A DNA stretch of 64,000 nucleotides from Paracoccus stylophorae (GTDB lineage Bacteria > Pseudomonadota > Alphaproteobacteria > Rhodobacterales > Rhodobacteraceae), in the NCBI RefSeq assembly GCF_028553765.1, contig NZ_CP067134.1:157501-221500 (forward strand). The letters run 5' to 3'. The notes beneath the pieces were generated by a model. That model did not search any database. It had not been told where the DNA came from and worked only from the letters and a program-made list of their open reading frames with translations. Below, piece after piece: positions 50,721-59,998 of this stretch; the first letter of the stretch is position 1; each line of letters opens with the position of its first letter. A program made the translations under genes and the position numbers.

Positions 50721-51725
50721 ATGATCGGTTCATCGTCCATTGCAGTTGTCACCGGCGCATCCGCCGGCGTTGGGCGCGCGGTGGTGCGTCAACTGGGGCA
50801 GCGTCGCATGCGCGTCGCGCTGCTGGCGCGGGGGCGTGTCGGGCTTGACGCCGCGGCCGATGAGGTGCGCAGGGCGGGCGGTGAGCCCTTGGTCATCGAG
50901 ACGGACGTGGCCGATGCCGATCAGGTGTCCGCCGCAGCGCGGGCGGTGGTGGATCGTTGGGGCGCGATCGATCTGTGGATCAACAACGCCATGGTCACCG
51001 TGTTCGGCCGCGCACGCGATGTCACCCCAGAGGAATTCCGCCGCGTGACCGAGGTGACGTATCTTGGCCAAGTCCACGGCACGCTTGCCGCGCTGGCGCA
51101 GATGCGGGTGCAGGAAAGCGGGACCATCGTGCAGGTCGGCTCGGCGCTGGCCTATCGGTCGATCCCGCTGCAATCGGCCTATTGCGGGGCCAAGGCGGCG
51201 GTGCGCGGCTTCACGGATTCGCTGCGCTGCGAACTGGAGCATGAAGGCAGTCCGGTCCGCCTGACGATGGTGCATCTGCCGGCGGTCAATACCCCGCAAT
51301 TCGACTGGGCGCGGTCGCGCATGGGGGCCGAGCCGCAGCCCGTCCCGCCGATTTTTGCGCCGGAAACTGTCGCGCGTCAGATCCTGCGGGCCGCCGAAAC
51401 CTGCCCGCGGGAAATGTGGATCGGCGCACCGGCCGCGGAGTCCATTCTGGGAACGCTGGCGGCGCCGGCCATCATGGACCGGATGATGGCCAGCAAGGCG
51501 TGGAGCAGCCAGATGGGTGCGCGGATGGATGAGGATGCCCGCGCCGACAACCTCTTTGCGCCGGTCGATCGCGACATGGGCGCCACAGGCCGGTTCGGCG
51601 CCAGAACGCGCAGCCATGTGACCGGGTGGCCGGCCGGCACGATCCGCGCCGGTCTGGCGATCGCTGGCATCGCGGGCGTGTTCGGGTCCGGCTGGCTGCT
51701 TGCGGATGCCGCAAGGCGGCGCTGA
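50721..51725 (+). CDS. short-chain dehydrogenase/reductase with C-terminal membrane anchor
   Basis: This 334-residue SDR has NAD(P) binding TGASAGVGRAV (residues ~12-22), NNAMV for the adenine pocket, catalytic Ser in QVGSALAYRS and YCGAKAA. A hydrophobic C-terminal helix (RAGLAIAGIAGVFGSGWLLA) anchors the protein, a feature seen in one SDR subfamily linked to stress regions. Substrate unknown. It is convergent with the leftward operon (21-bp gap to the membrane protein gene). Confidence 0.88.
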   Translation: MIGSSSIAVVTGASAGVGRAVVRQLGQRRMRVALLARGRVGLDAAADEVRRAGGEPLVIETDVADADQVSAAARAVVDRWGAIDLWINNAMVTVFGRARDVTPEEFRRVTEVTYLGQVHGTLAALAQMRVQESGTIVQVGSALAYRSIPLQSAYCGAKAAVRGFTDSLRCELEHEGSPVRLTMVHLPAVNTPQFDWARSRMGAEPQPVPPIFAPETVARQILRAAETCPREMWIGAPAAESILGTLAAPAIMDRMMASKAWSSQMGARMDEDARADNLFAPVDRDMGATGRFGARTRSHVTGWPAGTIRAGLAIAGIAGVFGSGWLLADAARRR

Positions 51726-51746
51726 CTCGAAGCGAAGTTGCGCGAC

Positions 51747-52253
51747 TCAACCGGTCGCCAAACCATAGCCCGCGCCAAAGATCAGCCCGAAAAGCATTTG
51801 CGCGATGATGGTCGTCGCCGGCGTGGGATAGCCATAGTTCAGGCCGAACGGGCCTGGTGGCTCCAGCCGGGCAAGGGCCGAGGGGCCATCGTAATGGGTG
51901 GCGACATTCGGATGGACGAAGGGCAGCAGCGGCAGGAACACGGTCACCAGGAACGCACCATGCGCCAGCCCGATCAGCGCGCCGGTCCACCACGCCGCCT
52001 TTCCGACATCGTTCAGGATCATCGCGTAAAGGATGGCGAATACCCAACCGCCCAGCAGATAGGTCACATATCCCAGCCCCATCGCCCAGGCGCGGCGCAT
52101 CGTGAAGAATGTGCCGAACAGGAACGGCAGACTCATCCGCGAAAAGCCCAGCAGCCGCGAGCCTTCCAGCGCGGTCGCCATCGCGCCCGAGGCCACAAGC
52201 CCCCACAGCACGATTGCAGGCCATGTTGCAGCCACATCCTGCCAATGTGTCAC
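51747..52253 (-). CDS. four-helix membrane protein of unknown function
   Basis: A 168-residue membrane protein with about four hydrophobic segments: WPAIVLWGLVASGAMATALE, MGLGYVTYLLGGWVFAILYA, AAWWTGALIGLAHGAFLVTV and IIAQMLFGLIFGAGYGLAT. No family recognised. GTG 52253 overlaps the GH15 stop as GTGA, so it is the last gene of the operon. It may work with the glycoside hydrolase or be a stress-related membrane protein. Confidence 0.72.
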   Translation of the reverse strand: MTHWQDVAATWPAIVLWGLVASGAMATALEGSRLLGFSRMSLPFLFGTFFTMRRAWAMGLGYVTYLLGGWVFAILYAMILNDVGKAAWWTGALIGLAHGAFLVTVFLPLLPFVHPNVATHYDGPSALARLEPPGPFGLNYGYPTPATTIIAQMLFGLIFGAGYGLATG

Positions 52254-54103
52254 ATCTTGTCCTCCGGTTCGCGGCCCTGTTCCTGCCGCGCCAGCGTTGC
52301 CGCGGCCCGGATCAGCCCCGCATGCGAGAATGCCTGCGGGAAATTGCCCAGCATGTCGCCGGTGTCGGGGTCGGTTTCCTCGGACATCAGGCCCAGATCG
52401 TTGGCGTTATTCAACAGCTCGGCGATGCGGTCCCGCGCCCCCTGCGTGTCCCCGCGCCGTGCCAGGTAATCGGCCGCCCAGAAGCCGCAGGCGGTGAAGG
52501 TGCCCTCGGTCGAGGCGAACCCGTCCATCCCGTCGGGATAGCGCCGGATCTGCGCGCCGTGGCCCAGATCGCGGTCGATCCGCTCGAAGGTCGCCACCAT
52601 CAGCGGGTCGTCCGCCGCGATCAGCCCCAGGCGCGGCAGCAGCAGCAGGGACGCATCCATATAGTCGTGACCATAGGCGCCGCTCAGCGTGGGTTGCGTC
52701 GCGCTGCGCCCATGGGTCAGGATATTGGTGCGGATCGCCGCACGCTCGCGTTCAAGGCGGGCGGTGTCCAGCCGCAGGTGGCCCATCGCGCAAAGTTGCA
52801 GCACCGAATCCAGCGCCGCCCAGCACATCGCCTTGGAATAGGTGTGGTGGCGGCGTTCGTCGCGCATTTCCCACATGCCGTTGTCGGGCAACGTCCAGCT
52901 TTCGCAGACGACATCGGCGAATTTCGCCAGCCGGCGGCGCTGTGCGAAATCCAGCGTGCCGCCCGCCTTCACGTAAAGCAGCGCCGAGTTCGCGATCTCG
53001 CCATAGACATCCAGTTGCAACTGGCCCTGCGCGCCATTGCCGGTGCGAACGGGGCCCGAGCCGCGCCAGCCTTCCAGCGCGTGACGGACGCGTTCGGGCA
53101 CCATGGTATGGCCGAACACGTCATAGAACACGTCCAGCCGCGGTTCGGTCAGTTGCGTGGCGTGGATCAGCCAGCGAAAGAACGCCTCGCCCTGTTCCTC
53201 ATAGCCGAGATCGAGAAAACTGCCGAGGATGAACGACGCGTCGCGCAACCAGCAAAAGCGGTAATCCCAGTTGCGCGTGCCGCCCACCGCCTCGGGCAGG
53301 CTGGTGGTGGGCGCGGCCAGCACCGCTCCGGACTGGCTGAAGGTCAGAAGGCGCAGGGTGATGAAGCTGCGGATCACCGCATCCTGGAACGGGCCCTTGT
53401 AGGTGCAGTTAAGGCAGAAATCCCGCCACCATTCCAGCGTTGCCGTCAGCTCATCGGAACAATCGGCAAGCGGCATCAACACGCCGATATCGCTGCGGCA
53501 GAAGGACAGCGCCACATTGCGCCGTTCCCCCGGTTCCAGCCTGACGCGCGCGTCCAGCGTGGCCTGCGCGCTGCGCTCCAGCGGCACGTCGGAGTCGAGC
53601 GCCAGGAAATCGCGCCCGTCGCTCATCGTCCACCGGTCCGCACCGCGCCGGCGCAGCCGTGGCAGCACTTCGCCATAACGGGGCCGCGGGGTGAACCGCA
53701 GTGCCAGCTGCGGCCGCCCCTCGATTGCCTCCACGATGCGGATCAGGCGGCGCGCTGCCGCGACGCTGCGTTGCCGCCCGTCGCGGGGGATGGGCATGAA
53801 ATCGGTGATCCGCAGGACACCGTCCGCGGTCTCGTACGTGGTTTCCAGCACCGGCGAATGCGGCAGATAGCGGCGGGTGGTGCGCGCGCTGTGCACCGGT
53901 CCAGCCAAGAAGCAACCGCCGCGCTCGGCGTCCAGCAATTCGGCAAAGACCGAATCGTCGGGCATGTCCGGCAGGCAGAGCCAGTCGACAGAGCCATCCC
54001 TGGCCACCAGCGCCGCGGTATGCGTATCGCCGATGAGGGCATAATCCGCGATCGGGGCATAGCGCGGCCGCCTTTCGTCCAGCGGGACCAGAGCTTCAGC
54101 CAT
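52250..54103 (-). CDS. GH15 family glucoamylase/trehalase-like glycoside hydrolase
   Basis: This 617-residue cytoplasmic enzyme has the typical opening YAPIADYALIGDTHTAALVA and GSVDWLCLPDMP, then an N-terminal beta-sandwich. The catalytic (alpha/alpha)6 barrel follows, with GTRNWDYRFCWLRDASF (~270) and SLPEAVGG. Family members hydrolyse alpha-1,4-glucans or trehalose. The alphaproteobacterial type of this length includes trehalases, but the sequence does not settle the substrate. It overlaps the GMC stop by 8 nt and the membrane protein start by 4. Confidence 0.87.
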   Translation of the reverse strand: MAEALVPLDERRPRYAPIADYALIGDTHTAALVARDGSVDWLCLPDMPDDSVFAELLDAERGGCFLAGPVHSARTTRRYLPHSPVLETTYETADGVLRITDFMPIPRDGRQRSVAAARRLIRIVEAIEGRPQLALRFTPRPRYGEVLPRLRRRGADRWTMSDGRDFLALDSDVPLERSAQATLDARVRLEPGERRNVALSFCRSDIGVLMPLADCSDELTATLEWWRDFCLNCTYKGPFQDAVIRSFITLRLLTFSQSGAVLAAPTTSLPEAVGGTRNWDYRFCWLRDASFILGSFLDLGYEEQGEAFFRWLIHATQLTEPRLDVFYDVFGHTMVPERVRHALEGWRGSGPVRTGNGAQGQLQLDVYGEIANSALLYVKAGGTLDFAQRRRLAKFADVVCESWTLPDNGMWEMRDERRHHTYSKAMCWAALDSVLQLCAMGHLRLDTARLERERAAIRTNILTHGRSATQPTLSGAYGHDYMDASLLLLPRLGLIAADDPLMVATFERIDRDLGHGAQIRRYPDGMDGFASTEGTFTACGFWAADYLARRGDTQGARDRIAELLNNANDLGLMSEETDPDTGDMLGNFPQAFSHAGLIRAAATLARQEQGREPEDKM

Positions 54104-55745
54104 GCGCGCGCTCTGCTTCGCCGCGCCCCGCCAGCGCCGTGATGCGGTCCGCGATCCGTGCGGCGTTGGCCATGATCGTCATCGACGGGTTGACCCCGCC
54201 AGCCGTCGGCATCAGCGAGCCGTCGCAGACCCAGAGGTTGGGGATGTCCCATGTGCGCCCGTCGCTGTCGGTAACGCTTGTTTCGGGATCGTTGCCCATC
54301 CGGCAGCCGCCCATCAGATGCGCGGTCGAACCGGTTTCCAGCAATTCGCTGCCGCCTGCGGCCGCCAGCATTCGCGCCATGAAATCGCGCGCGTGACGGC
54401 GCATCCGGCGGTCGTTGTCGCAGCAAGAATAGGTGACATGGGCGCGGGGCAGTCCCAGATCGTCATGTTCATCGGCCAGCGTCACGCGGTTGTCGGCCTG
54501 CGGCATCGTTTCGCCCACCATCTTCAGCCCGGCCATCCGGTTGTAAAGCGCCATCTGCCTGTGCAACTCGTCGCCGAAAACGCCCTCGTTCGTCACCAGC
54601 ATGCGGGCGAAATCGGTGGGCAGCGGCCCTTGGCTCATGAAGGAATAGCCGCCGTCGAAATCCTTGTCATCGATGTAGTTCCAGTGCTCGCAGCAGGCCA
54701 TGGACGGCGGCACCTTGTACCAGCGGATCTCGTCTTCCATCACGCCCCAGACCGCATCGTTTAGATGCACCATCAGATAGCGCCCGACATTGCCCGAGGA
54801 GTTTGCCAGCCCGTGCGGATGCGCGCCGCTGGCCGAATTCAGCAGCAGGCGCGGCGTCTCGATGGAATAGCCTGCGCATACCACGTTGCGCGCGCGCTGG
54901 AACCGCCATTGTCCGTCCCGGTGATATTCGACCCCCGTGGCGCGGCCGTCTTCCGTCTCGATCCGACCCACCATGGCCAGATCGCGGATCTCGGCGCCCG
55001 CGTCCAGGGCGCGGGGAATGAATGTGATCAGGACGCTTTGCTTGGCGTTGGTGGAGCAACCGATCTTGCACATGCCGCGATAGACGCAAGGCGGCGATTT
55101 CCCGCGCGGGGCCGAGACGGTGGCAAGCGGCGTCGGTGCCCAGGGCACCCCCAACGCCTCGGCCCCGCGCGCCAGCACCTGCCCGGCGGCATTCACTTCA
55201 TGCGCGCGATAGGGATAGTGCCGCTTGGGACCCCAGGGATAGTTTACCGGGCCGGAAATGGCGCAGGCGCGTTCGACCTCGTCGTAATAGCGCCACATGG
55301 TGCGCCAGTCGACGGGCCAGTCGACGCCGTAGCCCAGACGGCTGCGCGAGGCGAACCATTCGGGGCGGAACCGCAAGGCCACCATCTGGAAATGCACGGT
55401 CGAGCCGCCGACGGCCCTGCCCGAGTTGTTCTGACCGAACTCCACCGGGTCGTCGCCCGCCGAAATCCGCGGGTCGAGCCAGTAGAGCTTGTCCTGCTCG
55501 CGCTCGTCCGAGGCGAAATCCGCCAGAGGCCGCCAGAACGGGCCGGCATCGAAGGCGACGACGGAAAACCCCGCCTCGGCCAGTTTCGCCGCCAGCACGC
55601 CGCCGCCGCAGCCGGTGCCGACGATGGCGAAATCCACCGCGTCGCGGTCGGAAAACTGGCGCATCGGCACGGTGCCGGCCGTGCTGAAAACATCCGGCGC
55701 CCGACCGTCCACGGCGCGGGGGGCAGGATCGGCCCAACCGTTCAC
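54096..55745 (-). CDS. GMC oxidoreductase (gluconate 2-dehydrogenase flavoprotein-like)
   Basis: A 549-residue FAD enzyme: VDFAIVGTGCGGGVLAAKLA (N-terminal FAD motif, ~33-52), GRAVGGSTVHFQM, PPCVYRGMCKIGCSTNAKQS (cysteine-rich insert), VCAGYSIETPRLLLNS and the C-terminal VCDGSLMPTAGGVNPSMTIM with the catalytic His region just before (HLMGGCRMG). Members oxidise sugars or sugar acids and pass electrons to a cytochrome subunit, none of which is seen nearby. GTG 55745 overlaps the subunit 3 stop as GTGA; ATG 55664 is an alternative. Confidence 0.87.
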   Translation of the reverse strand: MNGWADPAPRAVDGRAPDVFSTAGTVPMRQFSDRDAVDFAIVGTGCGGGVLAAKLAEAGFSVVAFDAGPFWRPLADFASDEREQDKLYWLDPRISAGDDPVEFGQNNSGRAVGGSTVHFQMVALRFRPEWFASRSRLGYGVDWPVDWRTMWRYYDEVERACAISGPVNYPWGPKRHYPYRAHEVNAAGQVLARGAEALGVPWAPTPLATVSAPRGKSPPCVYRGMCKIGCSTNAKQSVLITFIPRALDAGAEIRDLAMVGRIETEDGRATGVEYHRDGQWRFQRARNVVCAGYSIETPRLLLNSASGAHPHGLANSSGNVGRYLMVHLNDAVWGVMEDEIRWYKVPPSMACCEHWNYIDDKDFDGGYSFMSQGPLPTDFARMLVTNEGVFGDELHRQMALYNRMAGLKMVGETMPQADNRVTLADEHDDLGLPRAHVTYSCCDNDRRMRRHARDFMARMLAAAGGSELLETGSTAHLMGGCRMGNDPETSVTDSDGRTWDIPNLWVCDGSLMPTAGGVNPSMTIMANAARIADRITALAGRGEAERAHG

Positions 55746-56362
55746 GGCGTCTCCTCCCACTGGCCCGGCGGCGCTTCCCAGGCGTCTGCGCGATTGGGTT
55801 GCAGGCGGACATAGCCGCGCGGGCTGGCCGGGCCGCCGAAACCGATCTCGCTTTGTCCCGTCGGGTGGGAATAGTAGATCGCCACGATCTCGGCCAGAAC
55901 CAGATTGCGGAAGAATCGTCGCGCCGGCAGTCGCTGCCAATCGGTGCGCAGCCGTCCTGCGTCCACGTCATGCAGCAGCGCGCCGCGCGCGTCGGGCATA
56001 AGCGATGCGAAATCCGCCGCGCCGCGTGCCCGCGCCTCGGCATCAAGTGCGGCCAGCCCCTGCCGCCATGCCCTGGGCGGGGCGGGCATGTCGGCGTGGC
56101 GCGTGCCGCTGCCGCGCTCCTCGTGCAGCGCGGCGTCGATCCAGTTGGCAAGCGGAACAGGGTCGGCATTGTGGTTCTGTGGCAGCACCGTGTCGCACAG
56201 GGCCTGAAGCGTCGGCCACTCTTTTCGCGTGAAAAAACGCCGCTTTGGCACCTCTTCCAGCCGCTTGCGCAGCACTGCGCGGGTGACGTCGTTGAACGAG
56301 GGGCTGTCCCATTTGTCCAGCACGTTCCAGCCGGGGTAGGGGGGATGAAATCTTCCGGTCAT
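55742..56362 (-). CDS. gluconate 2-dehydrogenase subunit 3 family protein
   Basis: This 206-residue protein has the subunit 3 pattern: FFTRKEWPTLQALCDTVLPQ (~38-57), followed by helices and a C-terminal YYSHPTGQSEIGFGGPA. Unlike the second copy at 62350 it starts MTGRFHPPYPGWNVLDKWDS, without an obvious Tat signal. Subunit 3 normally helps export and assembly of the flavoprotein. ATG 56362 overlaps the upstream stop as ATGA, and its stop overlaps the GMC start, so the pair is translated in step. Confidence 0.85.
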   Translation of the reverse strand: MTGRFHPPYPGWNVLDKWDSPSFNDVTRAVLRKRLEEVPKRRFFTRKEWPTLQALCDTVLPQNHNADPVPLANWIDAALHEERGSGTRHADMPAPPRAWRQGLAALDAEARARGAADFASLMPDARGALLHDVDAGRLRTDWQRLPARRFFRNLVLAEIVAIYYSHPTGQSEIGFGGPASPRGYVRLQPNRADAWEAPPGQWEETP

Positions 56363-57219
56363 GGCGCATCCTCGATCAGGTCCAGCGCCGCGTCCCCCGC
56401 CAGCGCCAGCGCGCAGAAGCTTGACGGCGCGGGCACCGGGGGGCCTGCGAACGCCGTCTGTCGCCAATTGCCCCAGCCGCCCATGTTGCGGCTTACGCCG
56501 TAGATATGGAAACCGGTGCCGACGACGCCCATCGCCGCCATCAGTCGCAGCGCGCCGCGGGTCAGCCGCCGAACGGCCGGGCGCGGCCACAGCGCCTGGT
56601 CCAGCAGCAGCGCGGCGGCGACGGGTGGCAGGGTGACGGGCGTGAACATCGCCGGATTGTGCCATGCGCCGCGATAATGCAGCAGCGCCACTTCGGCGGT
56701 TTCCGCCAGCGTGGCCAACGCGACGAACCCCGCCAGCAGGCGTCCGTGCCCGCGCGTGGTCGCGCGCTGGGCCAGCGCCAGCGCCCCGGTCACGGCCAGC
56801 CCGCCGGGCGCACCGATGGGGGCCGCATAGAACAGGTTGTTCCAGCTGACGCCCCCCGGACGTTTCACGATGTTGTAGGCGTGAAAGGACAACCCGGCCG
56901 CGCCGGTCGCGATGGCCGCGACGTGCAGAGGTCGGCCTGCCTGCGTCCGCGCCAGCGTGCCCGCGGTGGACAGCGTTGCCAAAGCCGGTGCGGCATACAT
57001 TGCCGGATTATGAAATCCGCCGCGCAGATGCTGCATCGCGCTGTCGGCCACGATGCTTGCCCCCATGGTCTGCGCCGCCAGTTGCACCTTCCTTTGCGGA
57101 GCCAGCCTTGCCTTGCGGCGCGCAAGGATTGCCGTACCGCCCAGCAGGGCCAGCGCACCCACACCGATCAGCGCAGCCTGAACGTCGGGACGGCGGGTGT
57201 TCCGGGCAAGCTTTTGCAT
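56359..57219 (-). CDS. multi-helix membrane protein heading the operon
   Basis: A 286-residue membrane protein with about seven hydrophobic segments (AALIGVGALALLGGTAILA near the N-terminus, LLAGFVALATLAETAEVALL in the middle). It has repeated HxxxFHNPAM / HYRGAWHNPAM motifs near residues 65 and 180, so it may be an internal duplication. His residues in the motifs could bind haem, which would give electron transfer for the GMC partner, but this is speculative. First gene of the overlapping operon; divergent from the PPC gene. Confidence 0.7.
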   Translation of the reverse strand: MQKLARNTRRPDVQAALIGVGALALLGGTAILARRKARLAPQRKVQLAAQTMGASIVADSAMQHLRGGFHNPAMYAAPALATLSTAGTLARTQAGRPLHVAAIATGAAGLSFHAYNIVKRPGGVSWNNLFYAAPIGAPGGLAVTGALALAQRATTRGHGRLLAGFVALATLAETAEVALLHYRGAWHNPAMFTPVTLPPVAAALLLDQALWPRPAVRRLTRGALRLMAAMGVVGTGFHIYGVSRNMGGWGNWRQTAFAGPPVPAPSSFCALALAGDAALDLIEDAP

Positions 57220-57376
57220 GGATCTGCCTTGCGCAAAAAGTCGAACCTCAAGAAATGCAACGGGCTGTCAGGCTTTATCGTTCCCGATCACACCGGAAGT
57301 TGATGCGGATGATCGCGGAACAAAGGCGTGGGCAAGGCGTTTCAAAGGTGAGCCGCGTTCAGTCCGGGGGCTTCCC

Positions 57377-57817
57377 ATGAAGATGCAGAAGCTTGAGAGC
57401 GATCGGGAAAAAACCTGGGTCGTGGCGCTGGATGACGGTGATGAAGCTGTGAAATCCCTGCTGACGTTCGCCCGCCAGAATGATGTGACCGCGGCCCGCT
57501 TCACGGCCTTGGGCGCATTCTCCAGCGTCACCTTGGGATTTTTCGATTTCGGTCGAAAGGATTACCAGCGCATCCCCATCAACGAGCAGGTCGAGGTCGC
57601 GAGTTTGATCGGAGATTTCGCCGTGGCGCATGACGGGGTGAAGCTGCATGCGCATGTCGTGGTCGCCAAGAAGGATGGGACGGCGCATGGCGGCCATCTT
57701 CTGGAAGGTCACGTCCATCCCACGCTGGAGGTGTTGCTGACCGAGTCGCCGGACCACCTTCGCCGCCGCACCGATCCCGACACCGGGCTTGCCCTGTTGG
57801 CGTTGGCAAAGACATAG
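57377..57817 (+). CDS. PPC/DUF296 domain protein
   Basis: This 146-residue protein is a single PPC/DUF296 domain: RFTALGAFSSVTLGFFDFGR (~39-58), SLIGDFAV, LHAHVVVAKKDGTAHGGHLL and HVHPTLEVLL. In plants the domain accompanies AT-hooks; bacterial members are stand-alone trimers with a conserved His-containing pocket that may bind metal or ligand. ATG 57377 is chosen; a second Met is two codons later. It begins the rightward cluster after a 157-bp divergent gap and is 10 bp before the ASRT gene. Confidence 0.85.
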   Translation: MKMQKLESDREKTWVVALDDGDEAVKSLLTFARQNDVTAARFTALGAFSSVTLGFFDFGRKDYQRIPINEQVEVASLIGDFAVAHDGVKLHAHVVVAKKDGTAHGGHLLEGHVHPTLEVLLTESPDHLRRRTDPDTGLALLALAKT

Positions 57818-57827
57818 GAGAAGAACC

Positions 57828-58202
57828 GTGCCAGGTCCCATTGGACATCACCGCTGGGCGATCGCAGAGGGTTATATTCCCAAGGCGAGCAACGGCCCCG
57901 AACCCGAGATGACCAGCCATGAGACGGTCTGCATCCTGAACGCGGGGGATACGGACGCGCAGGTGACGCTGACGATCTATTTCTCGGACCGCGAGCCGAT
58001 TGGACCCTATCGGCTGACGGTCGGGGCCCGGCGCACATTGCATCAACGCTTCAACGATCTTGACAAGCCGGCGGCAGTGCCGCGCGGGACCGATTACGCC
58101 TGCATCATCGAATCCGATCAGCCTGTCGTCGTGCAGCATACGCGGCTGGATTCTCGACAATCCGAAAATGCGCTGCTGACCACGATGGCATATCCGGGCT
58201 GA
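57828..58202 (+). CDS. ASRT family protein (sensory rhodopsin transducer-like, no rhodopsin nearby)
   Basis: This 124-residue protein resembles the Anabaena sensory rhodopsin transducer: GHHRWAIAEGYIPKAS near the N-terminus, EPEMTSHETVCILNAGDTDA, VTLTIYFSDREPIGPY, VGARRTLHQRFNDL and VVVQHTRLDSRQSENALLTT. Comparative work has proposed the fold as a small-molecule or carbohydrate-binding domain outside photosensing. GTG 57828 is preceded by AGGAGAAGAACC. It is placed between the PPC and ThDP genes, so a ligand-sensing or substrate-carrier role in this cluster is plausible. Confidence 0.85.
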   Translation: MPGPIGHHRWAIAEGYIPKASNGPEPEMTSHETVCILNAGDTDAQVTLTIYFSDREPIGPYRLTVGARRTLHQRFNDLDKPAAVPRGTDYACIIESDQPVVVQHTRLDSRQSENALLTTMAYPG

Positions 58203-58227
58203 GCGAAGAAACGAACGGAGCAACGAC

Positions 58228-59994
58228 ATGGCTGATACCGTAGGTGATTTCATCCTCAAGCGCCTGCATGAATGGGGTGTGCGGCGCATCTATGGCTATC
58301 CGGGCGACGGCATCAACGGGCTGGTCGGCGCGCTGGGGCGCGACGAGACCATCGACTTTATCCAGACCCGGCACGAGGAAGAAGCGGCCTTCATGGCCTG
58401 CGCCCACGCCAAGTGGACCGGCGAGGTGGGCGTCTGCATGGCGACGTCGGGTCCCGGCGCAATCCACCTGCTGAACGGGCTTTACGATGGGAAGCTGGAT
58501 CACCAGCCGGTGCTGGCGATCGTCGGACAGCAGGCGCGTGCGGCTTTGGGAGGCAACTATCAGCAGGAGGTGGACCTTCAGGTGTTGTTCAAGGACGTCG
58601 CCAAGGACTATGTCCACACCTGCATGGTGCCCGCGCAGGCGCGTCATCTGATCGACCGGGGCATGCGCATCGCCATGGCCAAACGGCTGCCCACGGCGAT
58701 CATCTTTCCCAACGACGTGCAAGAGGCCGACGCGGTCGAGACGCCGCCGCGGGCGCATGGCACGGTGCATTCGGGCATCGGCTTTGCTGCGCCGCGGGTG
58801 GTGCCGGAACAGGCCGACATCACCCGCGCCGCCGAGGTGCTGAACGCCGGCAAGAAGGTCGCGATCCTGGCCGGGGCCGGCGCGCTGGATGCGGCCGAAG
58901 AGCTGGTGCAGGTGGCGGATCTTCTGGGCGCGGGCGTGGCCAAGGCGCTTCTGGGCAAGGCGGTGCTGCCCGACGACCTGCCCTTCGTGACCGGCCAGAT
59001 GGGCCTTCTGGGCACCCAGCCGTCCGACTGGATGATGCGCCATTGCGACACGCTGCTGATGGTCGGCTCGCGCTTTCCCTATTCCGAGTTCCTGCCGAAA
59101 GAGGGCAAGGCGCGCGGGGTGCAGATCGACATCGACCCGGCGATGGAATCGATCCGCTATCCGATGGAGGTGAACCTTGTCGGCGATGCGGCGGCGACGC
59201 TGCGCGCGCTGATCCCGCACCTGAAGGCACGCGAAGACGACCGCTGGCGGAACGACATCGAAAAGCGCGTCGCGAAATGGTGGGATGGCGCCGAGGATCG
59301 CGCCCATCAGAAGGCCGATCCGATCAACCCCGAACTGCTGTTCTGGGAGGCTTCGCCGCGCCTGCCCGATAACGCGATCATCTCGGCCGATTCCGGGTCG
59401 TCCGCCAACTGGTTCGCGCGCGCGATCAGGATTCGGCGCGGCATGAAGGCATCGCTGTCGGGGACGCTGGCGACGATGTGTCCGGGTGTGCCCTATTCCA
59501 CGGCGGCCAAGTTCTGCCATCCCGACCGGGTCGCGGTCGGCTTCGTCGGCGATGGCGCGATGCAGATGCTGGGGATCAACGGGTTGATCACCATAGCGAA
59601 ATACTGGCGCGAATGGGCCGATCCGCGCCTGGTGATCGCGGTGCTGAACAACAACGACCTCAATCAGGTGACATGGGAATTGCGCGCGATGGGCGACAGC
59701 CCCCGCGTGCCGGAAACCCAGGATGTGCCGCCGTTCAACTATGCGGATTATGCGACGTCGCTGGGTCTGAACGGCATCCGCGTCGAAACCCCCGATCAGG
59801 TGGGGCCCGCATGGGACGCGGCCTTTGCCGCCGACCGTCCCACGGTGATCGACGCACTGACCGATCCCGATGTGCCGACCCTGCCGCCGCATATCACGCT
59901 GTCCCAGGCGAAAAGCTATGCCAAGGCGTTGGCGCAGGGCGACCCGGATGCGGGCGGCATCCTGTGGCAGACCTTCAAACGCCTGACGGGGTAG
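58228..59994 (+). CDS. thiamine diphosphate-dependent enzyme (pyruvate oxidase/acetolactate synthase-like)
   Basis: A 588-residue ThDP enzyme. The N-terminal PYR domain has the activating Glu in RHEEEAAFMACAHAKWTGEV (~49-68) and GPGAIHLLNGLYDGK. A central Rossmann-like domain follows (KKVAILAGAGALDAAEELVQ). The PP domain carries GDGAMQMLGINGLITIAKYW and NNNDLN, the Mg-ThDP motif. It is of the pyruvate oxidase/POXB-like subfamily rather than a biosynthetic acetolactate synthase. GGAG lies ten bases before ATG 58228. The gene is 4 bp before the enolase-family gene. Confidence 0.87.
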   Translation: MADTVGDFILKRLHEWGVRRIYGYPGDGINGLVGALGRDETIDFIQTRHEEEAAFMACAHAKWTGEVGVCMATSGPGAIHLLNGLYDGKLDHQPVLAIVGQQARAALGGNYQQEVDLQVLFKDVAKDYVHTCMVPAQARHLIDRGMRIAMAKRLPTAIIFPNDVQEADAVETPPRAHGTVHSGIGFAAPRVVPEQADITRAAEVLNAGKKVAILAGAGALDAAEELVQVADLLGAGVAKALLGKAVLPDDLPFVTGQMGLLGTQPSDWMMRHCDTLLMVGSRFPYSEFLPKEGKARGVQIDIDPAMESIRYPMEVNLVGDAAATLRALIPHLKAREDDRWRNDIEKRVAKWWDGAEDRAHQKADPINPELLFWEASPRLPDNAIISADSGSSANWFARAIRIRRGMKASLSGTLATMCPGVPYSTAAKFCHPDRVAVGFVGDGAMQMLGINGLITIAKYWREWADPRLVIAVLNNNDLNQVTWELRAMGDSPRVPETQDVPPFNYADYATSLGLNGIRVETPDQVGPAWDAAFAADRPTVIDALTDPDVPTLPPHITLSQAKSYAKALAQGDPDAGGILWQTFKRLTG

Positions 59995-59998
59995 GGCG

